A DNA stretch of 64,000 nucleotides. It comes from Spirosoma sp. KUDC1026 (GTDB lineage: Bacteria; Bacteroidota; Bacteroidia; Cytophagales; Spirosomataceae). The notes under the pieces are model-generated. The model ran no database searches. It saw only the letters and a program-made list of their open reading frames with translations, and was not told the DNA's origin. The DNA lies in the NCBI RefSeq assembly GCF_013375035.1, contig NZ_CP056032.1, positions 2,278,001-2,342,000 on the forward strand. Direction: 5' to 3'. Shown here piece after piece: positions 8,750 through 19,769 of the stretch (the first letter of the stretch is position 1; each line of letters starts with the position of its first letter). Both the position numbers and the translations under genes were made by a program.

Positions 8750-8793
8750 AAAAGGGAGAATGACGTAGCCGAGACCTACTCATCCTCCCTTTT
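8750..8793 (-). terminator. Terminator downstream of ppk
   Basis: A 9-bp stem (AAAAGGGAG/CTCCCTTTT), extended by a partial AATGA/TCATC match, ends in a T-run on the minus strand right after the polyphosphate kinase stop codon. Its purine/pyrimidine arms faintly resemble the longer hairpin family found elsewhere in the window. Confidence 0.7.
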
Positions 8794-8809
8794 ATGGGTT
8801 CATAACGGC

Positions 8810-11170
8810 TTAAATATCCGCAATAGCGCGCTCGGCGTTCTCCTGATATTCCGTTTCGATCTGTGCAATCTCCGTTTCTTTTACGGTAGTGAATAGCTGT
8901 GCATCGGTAAGGTCTTTTTCGGTGACATCGAAAAAGCGCTCATGCATATTGAACGGCTCGGTCCCTTCGGCCACTTCGCACTTCGTGAATGAACCGTCTT
9001 CGTTCAGTTCGTAGGCGTTCATATTGTCGAGCAGGTTGTACTTCAGAATCAGAATAGTCTGCTGTTTAACGCGCTGATCGGCCAGGAAGAACAGTGACTC
9101 GATCCGGCGATCAAAGCTACGTACCATAACATCAGCGCTACCTCCGTACACTTTTGGGTCGCCGTTATTGTGGAAATAATAAATCCGGGTATGCTCCAGG
9201 AAATCGCCGACAATGGAGCGAACGGTAATATTCTCGCTCAAGCCTTCGCGTTTTGGCCGTAGGCAGCAGATGCCCCGCACGATTAGGTGAATTGGTACAC
9301 CAGCCTGCGACGCCTGATATAGCTCGTCAATTATCTGTTTATCCTCCAGCGAATTGACCTTGATGCATATGCCGCTCGGCAGGCCATGCTGGGCGTTGGT
9401 CGCTTCGGCCTGAATTAACTGGATCAGCTGTTCGCGCATACCGCGTGGTGCCGTAATCAGGTATTGGTAATCGTTCGGCAGTGAGTGGCCGGTGATAACG
9501 TTGAAGAACTCCGAAATGTCATGTGTGTACACTTCATTAGTCGTCAGCAGACCAATGTCGGTGTAAAGTTTCGAGGTGTCTTCGTTGTAATTCCCCGTGG
9601 CCATGTGAGCGTATCGGGCTACCCGGCTGCCTTCATTACGGACAACCAGCAGCAGCTTCGTGTGCGTCTTGAATCGACTAATCCCGTAGATGACAAAACA
9701 ACCCGCTTTTTGCAACTTCTGGGCTTCACGAATGTTGTTTTCTTCGTCGAAACGGGCTTTTACTTCGAACAGGACCGATACGTGTTTGCCGTTCTCGGCC
9801 GCTTTCAGGAGGGCCTGCGTAATCCGGGAGCGTTTGGCGAGCCGGTACACGGTAATCTTAATCGCCAGTACGTTCGGATCTTCGGCGGCCTGTTCCAGCA
9901 GTTGGAGAACCGGCTCGAAGTTGTTGTACGGGTGGTGCAGCAGCAGATCGCGCTGCTTGATTATATCAAAAATATCGTCGGCCTTATCGCGGTTGTAACC
10001 AATCGGAGGTACGGGCGCGTGGGGCCGGGGCATGTCATCCTTGAATTCGGGATTACCGATGATTTGCCAGAAAGCCGAAAAATCGAGCAGACTTTTCGAT
10101 TCAAAAATGTTGAGATCGTCCAGTTCCCATTTTTTCTTGAGTAGATTCAGCAGCCAGACTGAGCTGGGGGTATGCTCCGCAGCTGATTCAATTTCAACGC
10201 GGGTAACCCGGCCAAGCCGCCGGTTCTTGATTTTCTGCCGTACTTCGTCGATGAAATCAACTTCGTCGTCGTCGTTTTCATCGAGCGTAAAATCCCCGTT
10301 CCGGGTTATCCGGAAGAGGTGAACCGACGTAATGTCGATGTTCCGGTACAGCTTTTTGATGTGGTGCCGGATAATGGCTTCAATGGGCAGAAAGGCTACG
10401 GTCTCGTCCCGGTCGAAAGCCATGAACCGGGGCAGGTTGGCTGGAATCTGCACGAACGACAGCCGCTGGCGGTCGTCTTCGTCGTCTGCCGTGGTTGAGA
10501 GCAGTGCGTTTTTATCCGGGTCCTGCGTGATCACACCAAAGATTAATACTTTAGTCAGCAGTACCGGAAACGTATGCGTATAGTCATACAGCATCGGAGT
10601 CAGCGTAGGGTAGATGGCCCGGTCGAAATAGTTTGTTGCTTCCTCCTGTTCTTCTTCCGTGAGCTGATCGTACTCAATCAGCTGCAGGCCGTTCTCCGGA
10701 AAGAGTGGTAGTAATTCTTCCGTAAATAGCTGCTGCTGCTGCTGCACAAACTGCTGGGCTGCCGTGAACAAGGCTTTACGGAAAGGGCCTTCCCGCAAGC
10801 CTGAATAATCAACGCGCTGCTTATGGTAATCCAGGTAATTATAGAGGCTACCCACCCGAATCATAAAAAACTCATCGAGGTTGGAGGCCGAAATAGCCAG
10901 AAATTTCAGCCGTTCCAGCAGGGTTCGGTGCTCGGGCAATTGCGGGTAGTCGCGCGCCTGATCAAGCACCCGTTCGTTAAATTTAAGCCAGCTCAGGTCG
11001 CGGCTCAGGTAATTACTCTGGTCGATTACGCTGCTGACTTTTTCGCTTACTTTAGCCATTTTGTCGGTTGTCTGCGTTGGCTTATCAGTCGGTCGGTTCG
11101 TAAACCGGGAAACCAGGTTTCCCAGTAGTCGGTTAGGATCTAATGGATGGCGCATAGCGGTCAGGATCAT
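8810..11170 (-). CDS. ppk1: Polyphosphate kinase 1
   Basis: This enzyme makes polyphosphate from ATP gamma-phosphate through a phosphohistidine. The four PPK1 domains are visible in order: N-terminal SRDLSWLKFNERVLDQA, the head domain, and the two phospholipase-D-like catalytic domains. The latter include VSVLFEVKARFDEENN, the active-site segment RYAHMATGNYNEDT with the autophosphorylated His, and VRGICCLRP with VYGGSADVMVRSFDRR. At 786 aa it is longer than typical (about 700), because of an unconserved N-terminal leader of some 50 residues; an internal Met at 11059 (MAKVSEKVSS) may be the true start. It is a single-gene unit opposite no convergent gene. Confidence 0.93.
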   Translation of the reverse strand: MILTAMRHPLDPNRLLGNLVSRFTNRPTDKPTQTTDKMAKVSEKVSSVIDQSNYLSRDLSWLKFNERVLDQARDYPQLPEHRTLLERLKFLAISASNLDEFFMIRVGSLYNYLDYHKQRVDYSGLREGPFRKALFTAAQQFVQQQQQLFTEELLPLFPENGLQLIEYDQLTEEEQEEATNYFDRAIYPTLTPMLYDYTHTFPVLLTKVLIFGVITQDPDKNALLSTTADDEDDRQRLSFVQIPANLPRFMAFDRDETVAFLPIEAIIRHHIKKLYRNIDITSVHLFRITRNGDFTLDENDDDEVDFIDEVRQKIKNRRLGRVTRVEIESAAEHTPSSVWLLNLLKKKWELDDLNIFESKSLLDFSAFWQIIGNPEFKDDMPRPHAPVPPIGYNRDKADDIFDIIKQRDLLLHHPYNNFEPVLQLLEQAAEDPNVLAIKITVYRLAKRSRITQALLKAAENGKHVSVLFEVKARFDEENNIREAQKLQKAGCFVIYGISRFKTHTKLLLVVRNEGSRVARYAHMATGNYNEDTSKLYTDIGLLTTNEVYTHDISEFFNVITGHSLPNDYQYLITAPRGMREQLIQLIQAEATNAQHGLPSGICIKVNSLEDKQIIDELYQASQAGVPIHLIVRGICCLRPKREGLSENITVRSIVGDFLEHTRIYYFHNNGDPKVYGGSADVMVRSFDRRIESLFFLADQRVKQQTILILKYNLLDNMNAYELNEDGSFTKCEVAEGTEPFNMHERFFDVTEKDLTDAQLFTTVKETEIAQIETEYQENAERAIADI

Positions 11171-11360
11171 TCAGAACCCGACTGACGAGGTCGGATTGTT
11201 AATGCTTGTATAATGCCCGATCCGGCGGACCAGCGGCAATGTGTATTATTTATTTCGTCAAAAATCTTCTTCAGCTAAGCACGAATACCGGCTGCAAATA
11301 CTCGGTTTATCGGCTATTTTAAAACAAGAACGAAATTTCTTAACACTCTGGTAAAACAAA

Positions 11361-11384
11361 AAAGCGGGCTGAGTGGCCCGCTTT
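11361..11384 (-). terminator. gyrB terminator
   Basis: A 9-bp perfect stem (AAAGCGGGC) with 6-nt loop is flanked by A-runs and T-runs on both sides, so it can act in both directions. It lies 15 bp past the gyrB stop codon. Confidence 0.9.
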
Positions 11385-11398
11385 TTTTGTGGTAACGA

Positions 11399-13426
<2,028 letters not shown>

Positions 13427-13568
13427 CTACTACGCAGTGTGTAGAAAATGGAGCCTGAAAGGCCATACTTACAGATTGTAAAAATACAAAAAAAAAGCGG
13501 CATTTCATAGCCATTCAACAAGAAAAGTGAATGGCTGAGGCAGGCGTATTCTGGCCGCTCAGGAAGAA

Positions 13569-13740
13569 TTATTCGACGGTCAGAGCCACATTTCCCCCAG
13601 ATTTATGGGTAATAGTGATGCCATTCCTTACCTCGTCGTAGGCTGGATGTGGTCCGGCCGGATTTCTCCAAAAAGTATCATTAACCAGCTGGTTACGTAC
13701 TGTCGAAATTTTCCTGGTACAAACCGGCTGGAAAGCCAAA
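13569..13740 (-). pseudogene. Possible gene remnant in the 390-bp gap after the hypothetical gene
   Basis: The gap 13400-13789 holds the gyrB promoter region, a hairpin (13731-13774) and, on the minus strand, an open stretch of about 57 codons ending at a TAA at 13569. Its translation is protein-like near the end (NDTFWRNPAGPHPAYDEV, then NGITITHKSGGN). No start codon lies in a sensible place, since the frame runs into the terminator hairpin. I do not recognise the family. It could be the tail of a decayed gene or a chance open frame. Confidence 0.25.
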
Positions 13741-13774
13741 AGCCAGGTCCGCTGGAACCTGGCTTCTGGCTTTC
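13731..13774 (-). terminator. Terminator of ald-like/hypothetical gene pair
   Basis: Arms of about 18 bp with one mismatch (GAAAGCCAAAAGCCAGGT against its near-complement) enclose an 8-nt loop. It follows the stop codon of the 134-aa hypothetical protein gene on the minus strand. Confidence 0.75.
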
Positions 13775-13789
13775 TAGGTAAGATCGGTA

Positions 13790-14194
13790 CTAATCTTCCG
13801 GGTATGGAATGTAAACAAAGCCCGCAAAGTCACCGTGTACGACAAACAGGCAGCAGTACTCGTCCGGCTTTTTGTAATTCTCTTTCCACAGATCAATGGA
13901 TTCCGCGCCAATCAGCGCCCGTTGCACAAATTCATCAACGAAAGAGGCTTTGTAATTCCACTGATTTTCCAGCTCATTGGCACCAATCAGCAACTGCCCG
14001 ACGGGAACCTCGCGCCGGGAGGCTACAAATACCGGAAACTCCGAAAAGCCCCGTTTACGGATCTGGTACGATGCTTCTTTCAGTTGGTCGGCTACTTTGA
14101 CAAAATCCGACGAAATGACGCCCATCAGCTCCTTGTTTACATCGTAGGAGTTGGCGTCGTCGAGTAAGGTATTTTCGTTACTGTGGTTAATCAT
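13790..14194 (-). CDS. Hypothetical protein downstream of ald-like gene (134 aa)
   Basis: I do not recognise a named family. The protein is soluble, acidic and without signal peptide or membrane segment. It has a middle block FPVFVASRREVPVGQLLIG and an aromatic C-terminal block EYCCLFVVHGDFAGFVYIPYPED. It sits 43 bp after the alanine-dehydrogenase-like gene on the same strand and shares the terminator at 13731-13774, so co-transcription is likely. Clean codon use and the operon position support a real gene. Confidence 0.75.
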   Translation of the reverse strand: MINHSNENTLLDDANSYDVNKELMGVISSDFVKVADQLKEASYQIRKRGFSEFPVFVASRREVPVGQLLIGANELENQWNYKASFVDEFVQRALIGAESIDLWKENYKKPDEYCCLFVVHGDFAGFVYIPYPED

Positions 14195-14237
14195 GTTTAT
14201 GATCCGTGATGTAGATAAGCCCCCGAAGAAATCGGCT

Positions 14238-15449
14238 CTAGAAGCGGGCTGCCAGCAGCAGATCCAGGTCCTTGTAGCGCATGTTATACTTCCGGGCGAT
14301 ATAGGAGTTGGTCAGCATCCCCTTATGTGCATAAACACCTTTCATAAACCATCGGTTCGCGTACATCATCTGGTCAATGCCGCCCGTGGTGCCGGTTTCC
14401 AGCAGGAAGGGTAAAAAGATGTTACTCAGGGCCATGCTGGCTGTGTGCGATACACGGGAAGCAATGTTTGGTACGCAGTAATGAATCACTCCGGCGTGCT
14501 TGTAGGTCGGCTGTTTATGGCTGGTCATGCGCGACGTTTCGAAGTTTCCACCCTGGTCGATCGATACGTCGATAATAACCGAATCGGGTTTCATCCGGCT
14601 GATCATTTCTTCGGTCACTACAACAGGGCTGATGCCGTCTTCCGCCCGTATCGCGCCAATCACAACGTCGGCCCGCTGAATGGCTTCGGTGAGCGTATCG
14701 GAGTCGATAATGGAGGTGTAAATGTGCTGCCCGAGCGAATATTTGAGCCGCTGCAGTTTGTAGAGATGCCGGTCGAATACTTTGACGTCGGCCCCCATGC
14801 CCAGCGCGGCCCGGAGGGCATACTCGGTTACGGTACCGGCGCCCAGCATGACCACTTTCGTTGGTGGTACGCCCGTGATGCCGCCCAGAATAATCCCCCG
14901 ACCATTGTCGGCGTTGCTGAGGTACTCGCCAGCAATAAGCATGACTGCACTTCCGGCAATCTCACTCATCGACCGGATGATTGGCAGACCACCGGCCTGA
15001 TCCTCGATGTATTCGTAGCCAAAAGCCGTAACGCTCTTGCTGTTAATTTTTTCGAAATAGTCCCGTTCGCGGGCGGGAAGCGTCAGGGCCGATATAACCG
15101 TGCTACCTGATTTGATATGCTCGAACTCTTCGTCAACGAGGGGTTCTATTTTCAGGATCAGGTTGGCGTCGTAGACTTCTTTGGGCGAGTAGGCAATCTG
15201 GGCACCGGCTTCGCTGTATTCGCTGTCGGCGAACTTTGCTTTTTCTCCCGCGCCCTGCTCCACGATAACGTTGTGTCCGTTACGGACCAGAATAGCGACG
15301 GCTTCCGGCGTCAGCGCGATGCGGTTCTCCTGAAGAGACACCTCTTTGGGTAACCCGATGAGCAGGCTGTTCCGATTGGTTTTCAGCGCCAGGGGGGCTT
15401 CTTTCGGATACAGTGCCGTTTGTTTGGCTAATTCCTCAAATCCAGTCAT
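14238..15449 (-). CDS. Alanine dehydrogenase/PNT-family protein lacking the catalytic His
   Basis: The start is the ATG at 15449 (MTGFEELAKQ); an upstream TTG at 15461 is less likely. The protein carries AlaDH/PNT features: KEVSLQENRIALTP near residue 40 (substrate-binding Arg), LILKIEPL (Lys), the Rossmann turn VVMLGAGTVTEYALRAA, and IIDVSIDQGGNFETS (Asp). The segment that should read like FTYLHLA, with the catalytic His of true alanine dehydrogenases, reads VISALTLPARERDYF with no His, which is closer to PntA. An N-terminal extension of about 30 residues makes it 403 aa, longer than the canonical paralogue at 55152-56282. NAD(P)-dependent oxidoreductase activity is likely, but alanine as substrate is doubtful. 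It lies 88 bp after tsaE. Confidence 0.8.
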   Translation of the reverse strand: MTGFEELAKQTALYPKEAPLALKTNRNSLLIGLPKEVSLQENRIALTPEAVAILVRNGHNVIVEQGAGEKAKFADSEYSEAGAQIAYSPKEVYDANLILKIEPLVDEEFEHIKSGSTVISALTLPARERDYFEKINSKSVTAFGYEYIEDQAGGLPIIRSMSEIAGSAVMLIAGEYLSNADNGRGIILGGITGVPPTKVVMLGAGTVTEYALRAALGMGADVKVFDRHLYKLQRLKYSLGQHIYTSIIDSDTLTEAIQRADVVIGAIRAEDGISPVVVTEEMISRMKPDSVIIDVSIDQGGNFETSRMTSHKQPTYKHAGVIHYCVPNIASRVSHTASMALSNIFLPFLLETGTTGGIDQMMYANRWFMKGVYAHKGMLTNSYIARKYNMRYKDLDLLLAARF

Positions 15450-15536
15450 GCGCTCCGGCAAAAAACAAATTGATGGGGGTTATTTTTAGGGGGTGTGTAA
15501 CGTCTGTTCTGGTTGATGACGGACAAGACGTTACGA

Positions 15537-15956
15537 TCAGACCAGGGTTGTGGTAACGGTTCGACTACCATCTGGATTGACAGCCAGTCGTACGCGGTAA
15601 TAACTAGTGGGCCACAGGGCTTCGATCCGCTCCGGCCACTCAATAAAACAATAATCGCCGGAATCAAAATACTCCTCGATTCCGATATCCAGCGCTTCAG
15701 CTTCGTTCCGTAGCCGGTAACAATCAAAATGATACACCGAGTGCCCTTCGTGGGTGGTGTATTCATTAACGATCGAAAACGTTGGGCTTTGCACCATGCT
15801 GATAACGCCCAGGGCCCGGCACAGCGCTTTAATTAGCGTCGTTTTGCCCGCGCCCATATCGCCGTCGAACAACCATACCGAGCGAACGCGCCCTTCGGCC
15901 AATAGCTGATGGGCTACCTTGTCAAGTTCGTCAAGCTGTTGAAACCGGGTTGTCAT
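15537..15956 (-). CDS. tsaE: tRNA N6-threonylcarbamoyladenosine biosynthesis ATPase TsaE
   Basis: I start at MTTRFQQL (15956), since the upstream 21 residues cover a promoter-like motif (TATCTTTG on the minus strand, 15978-15985). The P-loop reads GDMGAGKTTLIKAL, then SPTFSIVNEY and FDCYRLRNEAEALDIG, and the late FIEWPERIE with the invariant Trp-Pro-Glu. These are hallmarks of TsaE (YjeE), which drives the t6A37 tRNA modification complex with TsaB and TsaD. The length of 139 aa is normal. It precedes the ald-like gene on the same strand, an arrangement I recall from other Bacteroidota. Confidence 0.93.
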   Translation of the reverse strand: MTTRFQQLDELDKVAHQLLAEGRVRSVWLFDGDMGAGKTTLIKALCRALGVISMVQSPTFSIVNEYTTHEGHSVYHFDCYRLRNEAEALDIGIEEYFDSGDYCFIEWPERIEALWPTSYYRVRLAVNPDGSRTVTTTLV

Positions 15957-15977
15957 GGGTACTGAATGGTTGACCGG

Positions 15978-15985
15978 CAAAGATA
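15978..15985 (-). promoter_or_regulatory. -7 promoter element of tsaE
   Basis: Minus strand TATCTTTG matches the Bacteroidota -7 consensus TAnnTTTG, 22 nt upstream of the chosen tsaE start. No strong -33 TTTG was found at ideal spacing. Confidence 0.5.
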
Positions 15986-16074
15986 CGTATTTTAAGTGGT
16001 CTGTTCCTGCTGGCGACACGCAGAAGCAAGTTAGCAGGAACCTTATTGCTGATTTACCGGGTAGATTGCCACAA

Positions 16075-16110
16075 AATAAGGCCAGTCTTTTGCGAAAGAC
16101 TGGCCTTATT
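16075..16110 (-). terminator. Terminator of phosphohexomutase gene
   Basis: A 16-bp perfect stem beginning AATAAGGCCAGTCTTT with a 4-nt loop (TGCG), 33 bp past the stop codon. It is symmetric and may also serve as an insulator ahead of tsaE. Confidence 0.8.
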
Positions 16111-16142
16111 GGGTAACGACATCGCCGGAAATTCTGACGAAT

Positions 16143-17906
16143 CTATTTCAGTTGCAGATCGTCGATGACGCGCTGTACTTTGGCTTTCAGCTGATCGTAC
16201 GTAGCGTCAAACGCTTCTTTGCTTTCGAGCGGTTCGCGAACGCTGACATAGAACTTGATCTTCGGCTCCGTCCCCGACGGACGTGCCGAAACCTTCGTGC
16301 CATCGGCCGTGAAGAACTGCAGTACGTTCGACGATTCAATGCCCATTTTACCGGCTTCGATAGCGCTCGTTTCGTTGCTTTCGCTGTTAGTGCGGGTCAG
16401 CGATTTATAGTCATCGATACGTACGACGGCTGATCCGGCGATTTCTTTGGGTGGGTTTGCCCGGAAATCGGCCATCATCTGCTGAATCTCTTCGGCTCCA
16501 CTCTTGCCTTTCTTCGTCAGCGAAACCAGGCTTTCGTAGTAGAAGCCGTTTTCCTGATACATCGCCATCAGCATATCGAACAGACTTTGGCCTTTGTCTT
16601 TGGCATAAGCTGTCAGCTCGGCGATCATGGCGCAGGAGGCAATGGCGTCTTTGTCGCGAACGAAGTCGCCGATCAGGTAACCGTAACTTTCTTCGCCCCC
16701 GCCAATGAACTGCTCTTTGCCTTCCAGCTCACGAATGACTTCGGCGATGTATTTGAAACCCGTCAGTGTGTTATAACAGGTAACGCCATACCGCTTACAC
16801 ATTTCGTCGATCAGGTCGGTCGTAACGATCGTTTTGGCGATGAATTCCTTACCCGTCAGTTTACCCGCATCTTTCCAGGCGTTGAGCAGGTAATAAATGA
16901 TCAGGCTAGCCATCTGGTTACCGTTCAGTAGCTCGAACTCGCCGTGGTGGTTCCGGGCACCCGCGCCAACGCGGTCGGCGTCGGGGTCTGTCGCCATAAC
17001 CAGATCGGCGTTCAGCGAATTAGCCAGATCGAGCGCCAGCTGCATCGCAGGCCGTTCTTCCGGGTTCGGCGATTTCACCGTTGGGAAGTTTCCGTCCGGT
17101 GTCGCCTGCTCTTCGACGATGTGTACATTCGTGAAGCCCAGCGCGTCCAGCGCACGAGGAACGAGCGTAATGCCGGTACCGTGAATGGGTGTGTAAACAA
17201 TATTCAGATCGGCCTGCCGCTTGATCACGTCCGGATTAACGGCGTTGGATTTGATTCGCTCGATGTAAGGTGCGTCGATCTCTTCGTCGATCAGGTGAAT
17301 CTTCTCGGGAACGCCCTCGAATTTAATGTCATCGACCGACGTAATCTTGTTCACCTCTTCGATAATGGCTTTGTCGTGCGGTGCTACGACCTGTGCGCCG
17401 TCGTTCCAGTATACTTTGTAGCCATTGTATTCAGGTGGGTTGTGCGACGCCGTCACAACGATACCACTCTGGCAGCCCAGTTGCCGGATGGCAAAGGACA
17501 GCTCCGGCGTTGGTCGTAGGGCGCTGAACAGGTATACTTTAATGCCGTTAGCCGTAAAAATGTCGGCAACCAGCCGGGAAAACTCAGGGCTCATCCGGCG
17601 GCTGTCGTGCGCAATCGCTACGCTGATGTCTTCGCCCGGAAAGGCCGCGTTGATGTAGTTGGAAAGCCCCTGCGTGGCTGCGCCAACCGTGTAGCGGTTC
17701 ATTCGGTTGGAACCGACGCCGACAACGCCCCGCAGACCACCCGTACCAAACTCAAGATCCCGGTAAAATGAATCGGTCAGTTCGGTTGTGTTGCCCGAAT
17801 CGAGCAGGTGCTGGATTGCTTCTTTGGTTTCGGCATCGTAGTTGCCCTTAAGCCACTGGTCAATGCGCTGCTGGGTTGAGGAATCGAAAGCGGTTGTCAT
17901 ACTCAT
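16143..17906 (-). CDS. Phosphoglucomutase/phosphomannomutase
   Basis: A 587-aa alpha-D-phosphohexomutase. Visible motifs are FGTGGLRGVVG near residue 53, the phosphoserine loop VTASHNPPEYNGYK (S154), the metal-binding loop ATDPDADRVG, the sugar-recognition loop GGGEESYGY and the phosphate-binding loop RPSGTEPKIKFYV. It interconverts hexose-1-phosphate and hexose-6-phosphate for glycogen and cell-envelope sugar metabolism. Length and the GTGG motif fit the PgcA-like group; glucose versus mannose preference cannot be decided. Two closely spaced ATG codons (17906 and 17900) are possible starts. A -7 element lies at 17985-17992. Confidence 0.9.
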   Translation of the reverse strand: MSMTTAFDSSTQQRIDQWLKGNYDAETKEAIQHLLDSGNTTELTDSFYRDLEFGTGGLRGVVGVGSNRMNRYTVGAATQGLSNYINAAFPGEDISVAIAHDSRRMSPEFSRLVADIFTANGIKVYLFSALRPTPELSFAIRQLGCQSGIVVTASHNPPEYNGYKVYWNDGAQVVAPHDKAIIEEVNKITSVDDIKFEGVPEKIHLIDEEIDAPYIERIKSNAVNPDVIKRQADLNIVYTPIHGTGITLVPRALDALGFTNVHIVEEQATPDGNFPTVKSPNPEERPAMQLALDLANSLNADLVMATDPDADRVGAGARNHHGEFELLNGNQMASLIIYYLLNAWKDAGKLTGKEFIAKTIVTTDLIDEMCKRYGVTCYNTLTGFKYIAEVIRELEGKEQFIGGGEESYGYLIGDFVRDKDAIASCAMIAELTAYAKDKGQSLFDMLMAMYQENGFYYESLVSLTKKGKSGAEEIQQMMADFRANPPKEIAGSAVVRIDDYKSLTRTNSESNETSAIEAGKMGIESSNVLQFFTADGTKVSARPSGTEPKIKFYVSVREPLESKEAFDATYDQLKAKVQRVIDDLQLK

Positions 17907-17984
17907 GTGTTACTAAAAAAGATACTTGGGTTTGTGCAGACCGCACCAAATAGTCAGTCTACAAGTGGACTTAGTTGATAAAAT

Positions 17985-17992
17985 CAAAGGTA
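17985..17992 (-). promoter_or_regulatory. -7 promoter element of phosphohexomutase gene
   Basis: Minus strand TACCTTTG, a full match to TAnnTTTG, about 80 nt before the start codon, implying a leader of some 70 nt. Confidence 0.5.
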
Positions 17993-18072
17993 CGATGACC
18001 CGATTATTGGCGTGTATCCGGAATAAAAATTCTACTGACCGGCTAGCAGGTCTCGGCCTGCTCTGTGCGCGC

Positions 18073-19731
18073 TTACACGTAACGCTCCGTGATGTGCGCT
18101 GTGAGTTCACTGGTTTCGACCAATAACGGATGGCGGGGCTGGTTTAAGGCTGTTTCCAGTTCAGCGATGGTATCTTTAAACAATAGATTGACTGGAATGT
18201 CAATGGTTTCGCCCTGATTGTTCGTGTATTGAAGTTGAGGCCGAACAGTACCGCTGGCTGCCAGTACGTTGTATTGCTGCTTGGCCGTAGCCAGTTCGTC
18301 GTCAGTTGGACCGAAGGGAACAGCCTGCACCGGTAATGGATTCGCTTTCCGGTTGGCCAGTTGCGCGTCCAGGTTCGCCAAAAGCTGTTTGAGCTGGAAC
18401 GTATCCTTACCCGTCCGAATCCGTTCGCGTAGCGATTGACGAATCAGGTACGTTAGCGAGTTGGCCAGGTTCAGGCCAATCTCCGCCATCTGTTTAAAAA
18501 TGAGCGACGAGGGCGACATGCCCGGAATGGTGTTCGGGTCGTGCAGCAATACGTCACCGGCTGGGGTCAGGAAGCCGTCGATGCGGGAATAAACGTTGAT
18601 GCCCAGCCGGGTAAAAACTTCCGAAACAGCGAGCTGAATCTTGCGGTTGTTTTCCAGACTCGTGTCGACCGGAATCCGCTTTTTGGTCGTGTTGAGCTTG
18701 TATTTCGATTCGTAATCGAAACTCGTTACGTTATAGATTTCGGTAGGAGGGAGCGCAATAGCGTTCTGATCGTCGTCCTGAATCACGCCACACGAAAACT
18801 CCTGTCCGCTGATAAACTCCTCGAACAGCACTTCATCTTCGGCGTTGATGTAGGAGAGCGTCAGATTCGGTTGCTGGCCCGAAGCCGTCAGTGCGTCGAG
18901 GGTGCTGACGAAATCCTGCGGGTGCCGGATAATATCGCCCGTCTGCTCCACCACCAGCGGGAAACTGATCCCCGATTCCAGGTTGACCATTTCCTGTGCC
19001 AGCTTGTGCTTCTCGTCGGGCATCAGCGACGACCATTCGCCCAGCTTACTCCAGCCATCGGCCTGGATGTGTACCGTAAAGAAACACTGCTCAACAGCCC
19101 GGCAGAAGTTAGTGAGGTTATCGTCGCGGACGATAGCCACGCCAATCGACGATCCCTGGTGCGGAGCTTTGACCACGATGGGCAGGCCCAGATGAGCAAT
19201 CAGTGATTGAAAAAACTGGGCTTTGTCGGCCTGCTCGTATTCGTCGCGGGTGATAGTCGCCGTTTTCTTTTGCTGCCCGTTAGCCAGCGCAATCAGTTCG
19301 TTTTGCAGAATTTTGTTGATGCCCACCGCCGAGCCAAGCAGCCCCGGTCCTGTATAGGGCATTCGGTACCATTCGAGTAGGCCCTGAACTGCGCCGTCCT
19401 CACAGTTGGGGCCGTGCATGGCCAGGAAAGCAATGTCAAACTGATCCCGAAACTGCTCCGGACGTAGTATTGGTAAGCTCGCATTGAGCGTATCGTCGGC
19501 CAGCGATTCGTCGTATACCGAAAAGCCGGAGCTATCCTGCGGTAACTTGTCCCGCAGCGACATCGCGTCGAGGAAAGATGGTTCGACAAGCCGAAACTGG
19601 CCCCGTCCATCCACAAAAATCAGTACCGGCTCGAACAAGCCTTTATCCAAATTAGCCAGGGCGGTACGGCCACCCGCATACGATACCTCACGCTCCCGTG
19701 CGGGGCCACCGAAAAAAATTCCTACTCTCAC
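18073..19731 (-). CDS. Enlarged D-alanine--D-alanine ligase-like ATP-grasp protein
   Basis: I use the GTG at 19731 (MRVGIFFGGPAREREVS), because the longer frame begins inside the T-run of the preceding terminator. Ddl landmarks appear in order: AMHGPNCEDGAVQGLLE, PYTGPGLLGSAVG, VVKAPHQGSSIGVA, LFEEFISGQEFSCG, YESKYKLNTTKKRIP and the metal-binding end HDPNTIPGMSPSSL, where the usual ExN motif reads DPN. At about 552 aa it is far longer than classical Ddl (300-370 aa). There is an insertion of roughly 80 residues within the ATP-grasp region and a C-terminal extension of about 110 residues. It may be the genuine Ddl of peptidoglycan synthesis or a paralogue joining other substrates. No other mur or ddl gene is nearby. 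Confidence 0.75.
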   Translation of the reverse strand: MRVGIFFGGPAREREVSYAGGRTALANLDKGLFEPVLIFVDGRGQFRLVEPSFLDAMSLRDKLPQDSSGFSVYDESLADDTLNASLPILRPEQFRDQFDIAFLAMHGPNCEDGAVQGLLEWYRMPYTGPGLLGSAVGINKILQNELIALANGQQKKTATITRDEYEQADKAQFFQSLIAHLGLPIVVKAPHQGSSIGVAIVRDDNLTNFCRAVEQCFFTVHIQADGWSKLGEWSSLMPDEKHKLAQEMVNLESGISFPLVVEQTGDIIRHPQDFVSTLDALTASGQQPNLTLSYINAEDEVLFEEFISGQEFSCGVIQDDDQNAIALPPTEIYNVTSFDYESKYKLNTTKKRIPVDTSLENNRKIQLAVSEVFTRLGINVYSRIDGFLTPAGDVLLHDPNTIPGMSPSSLIFKQMAEIGLNLANSLTYLIRQSLRERIRTGKDTFQLKQLLANLDAQLANRKANPLPVQAVPFGPTDDELATAKQQYNVLAASGTVRPQLQYTNNQGETIDIPVNLLFKDTIAELETALNQPRHPLLVETSELTAHITERYV

Positions 19732-19769
19732 TGCGTTTATGGAATGTTGCGAAGCACAAATAAACAAAA

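Noticed and set aside
18541-19206. A 221-codon plus-strand open frame
   Set aside because: Antisense to the Ddl-like gene; low-complexity translation and no start context.
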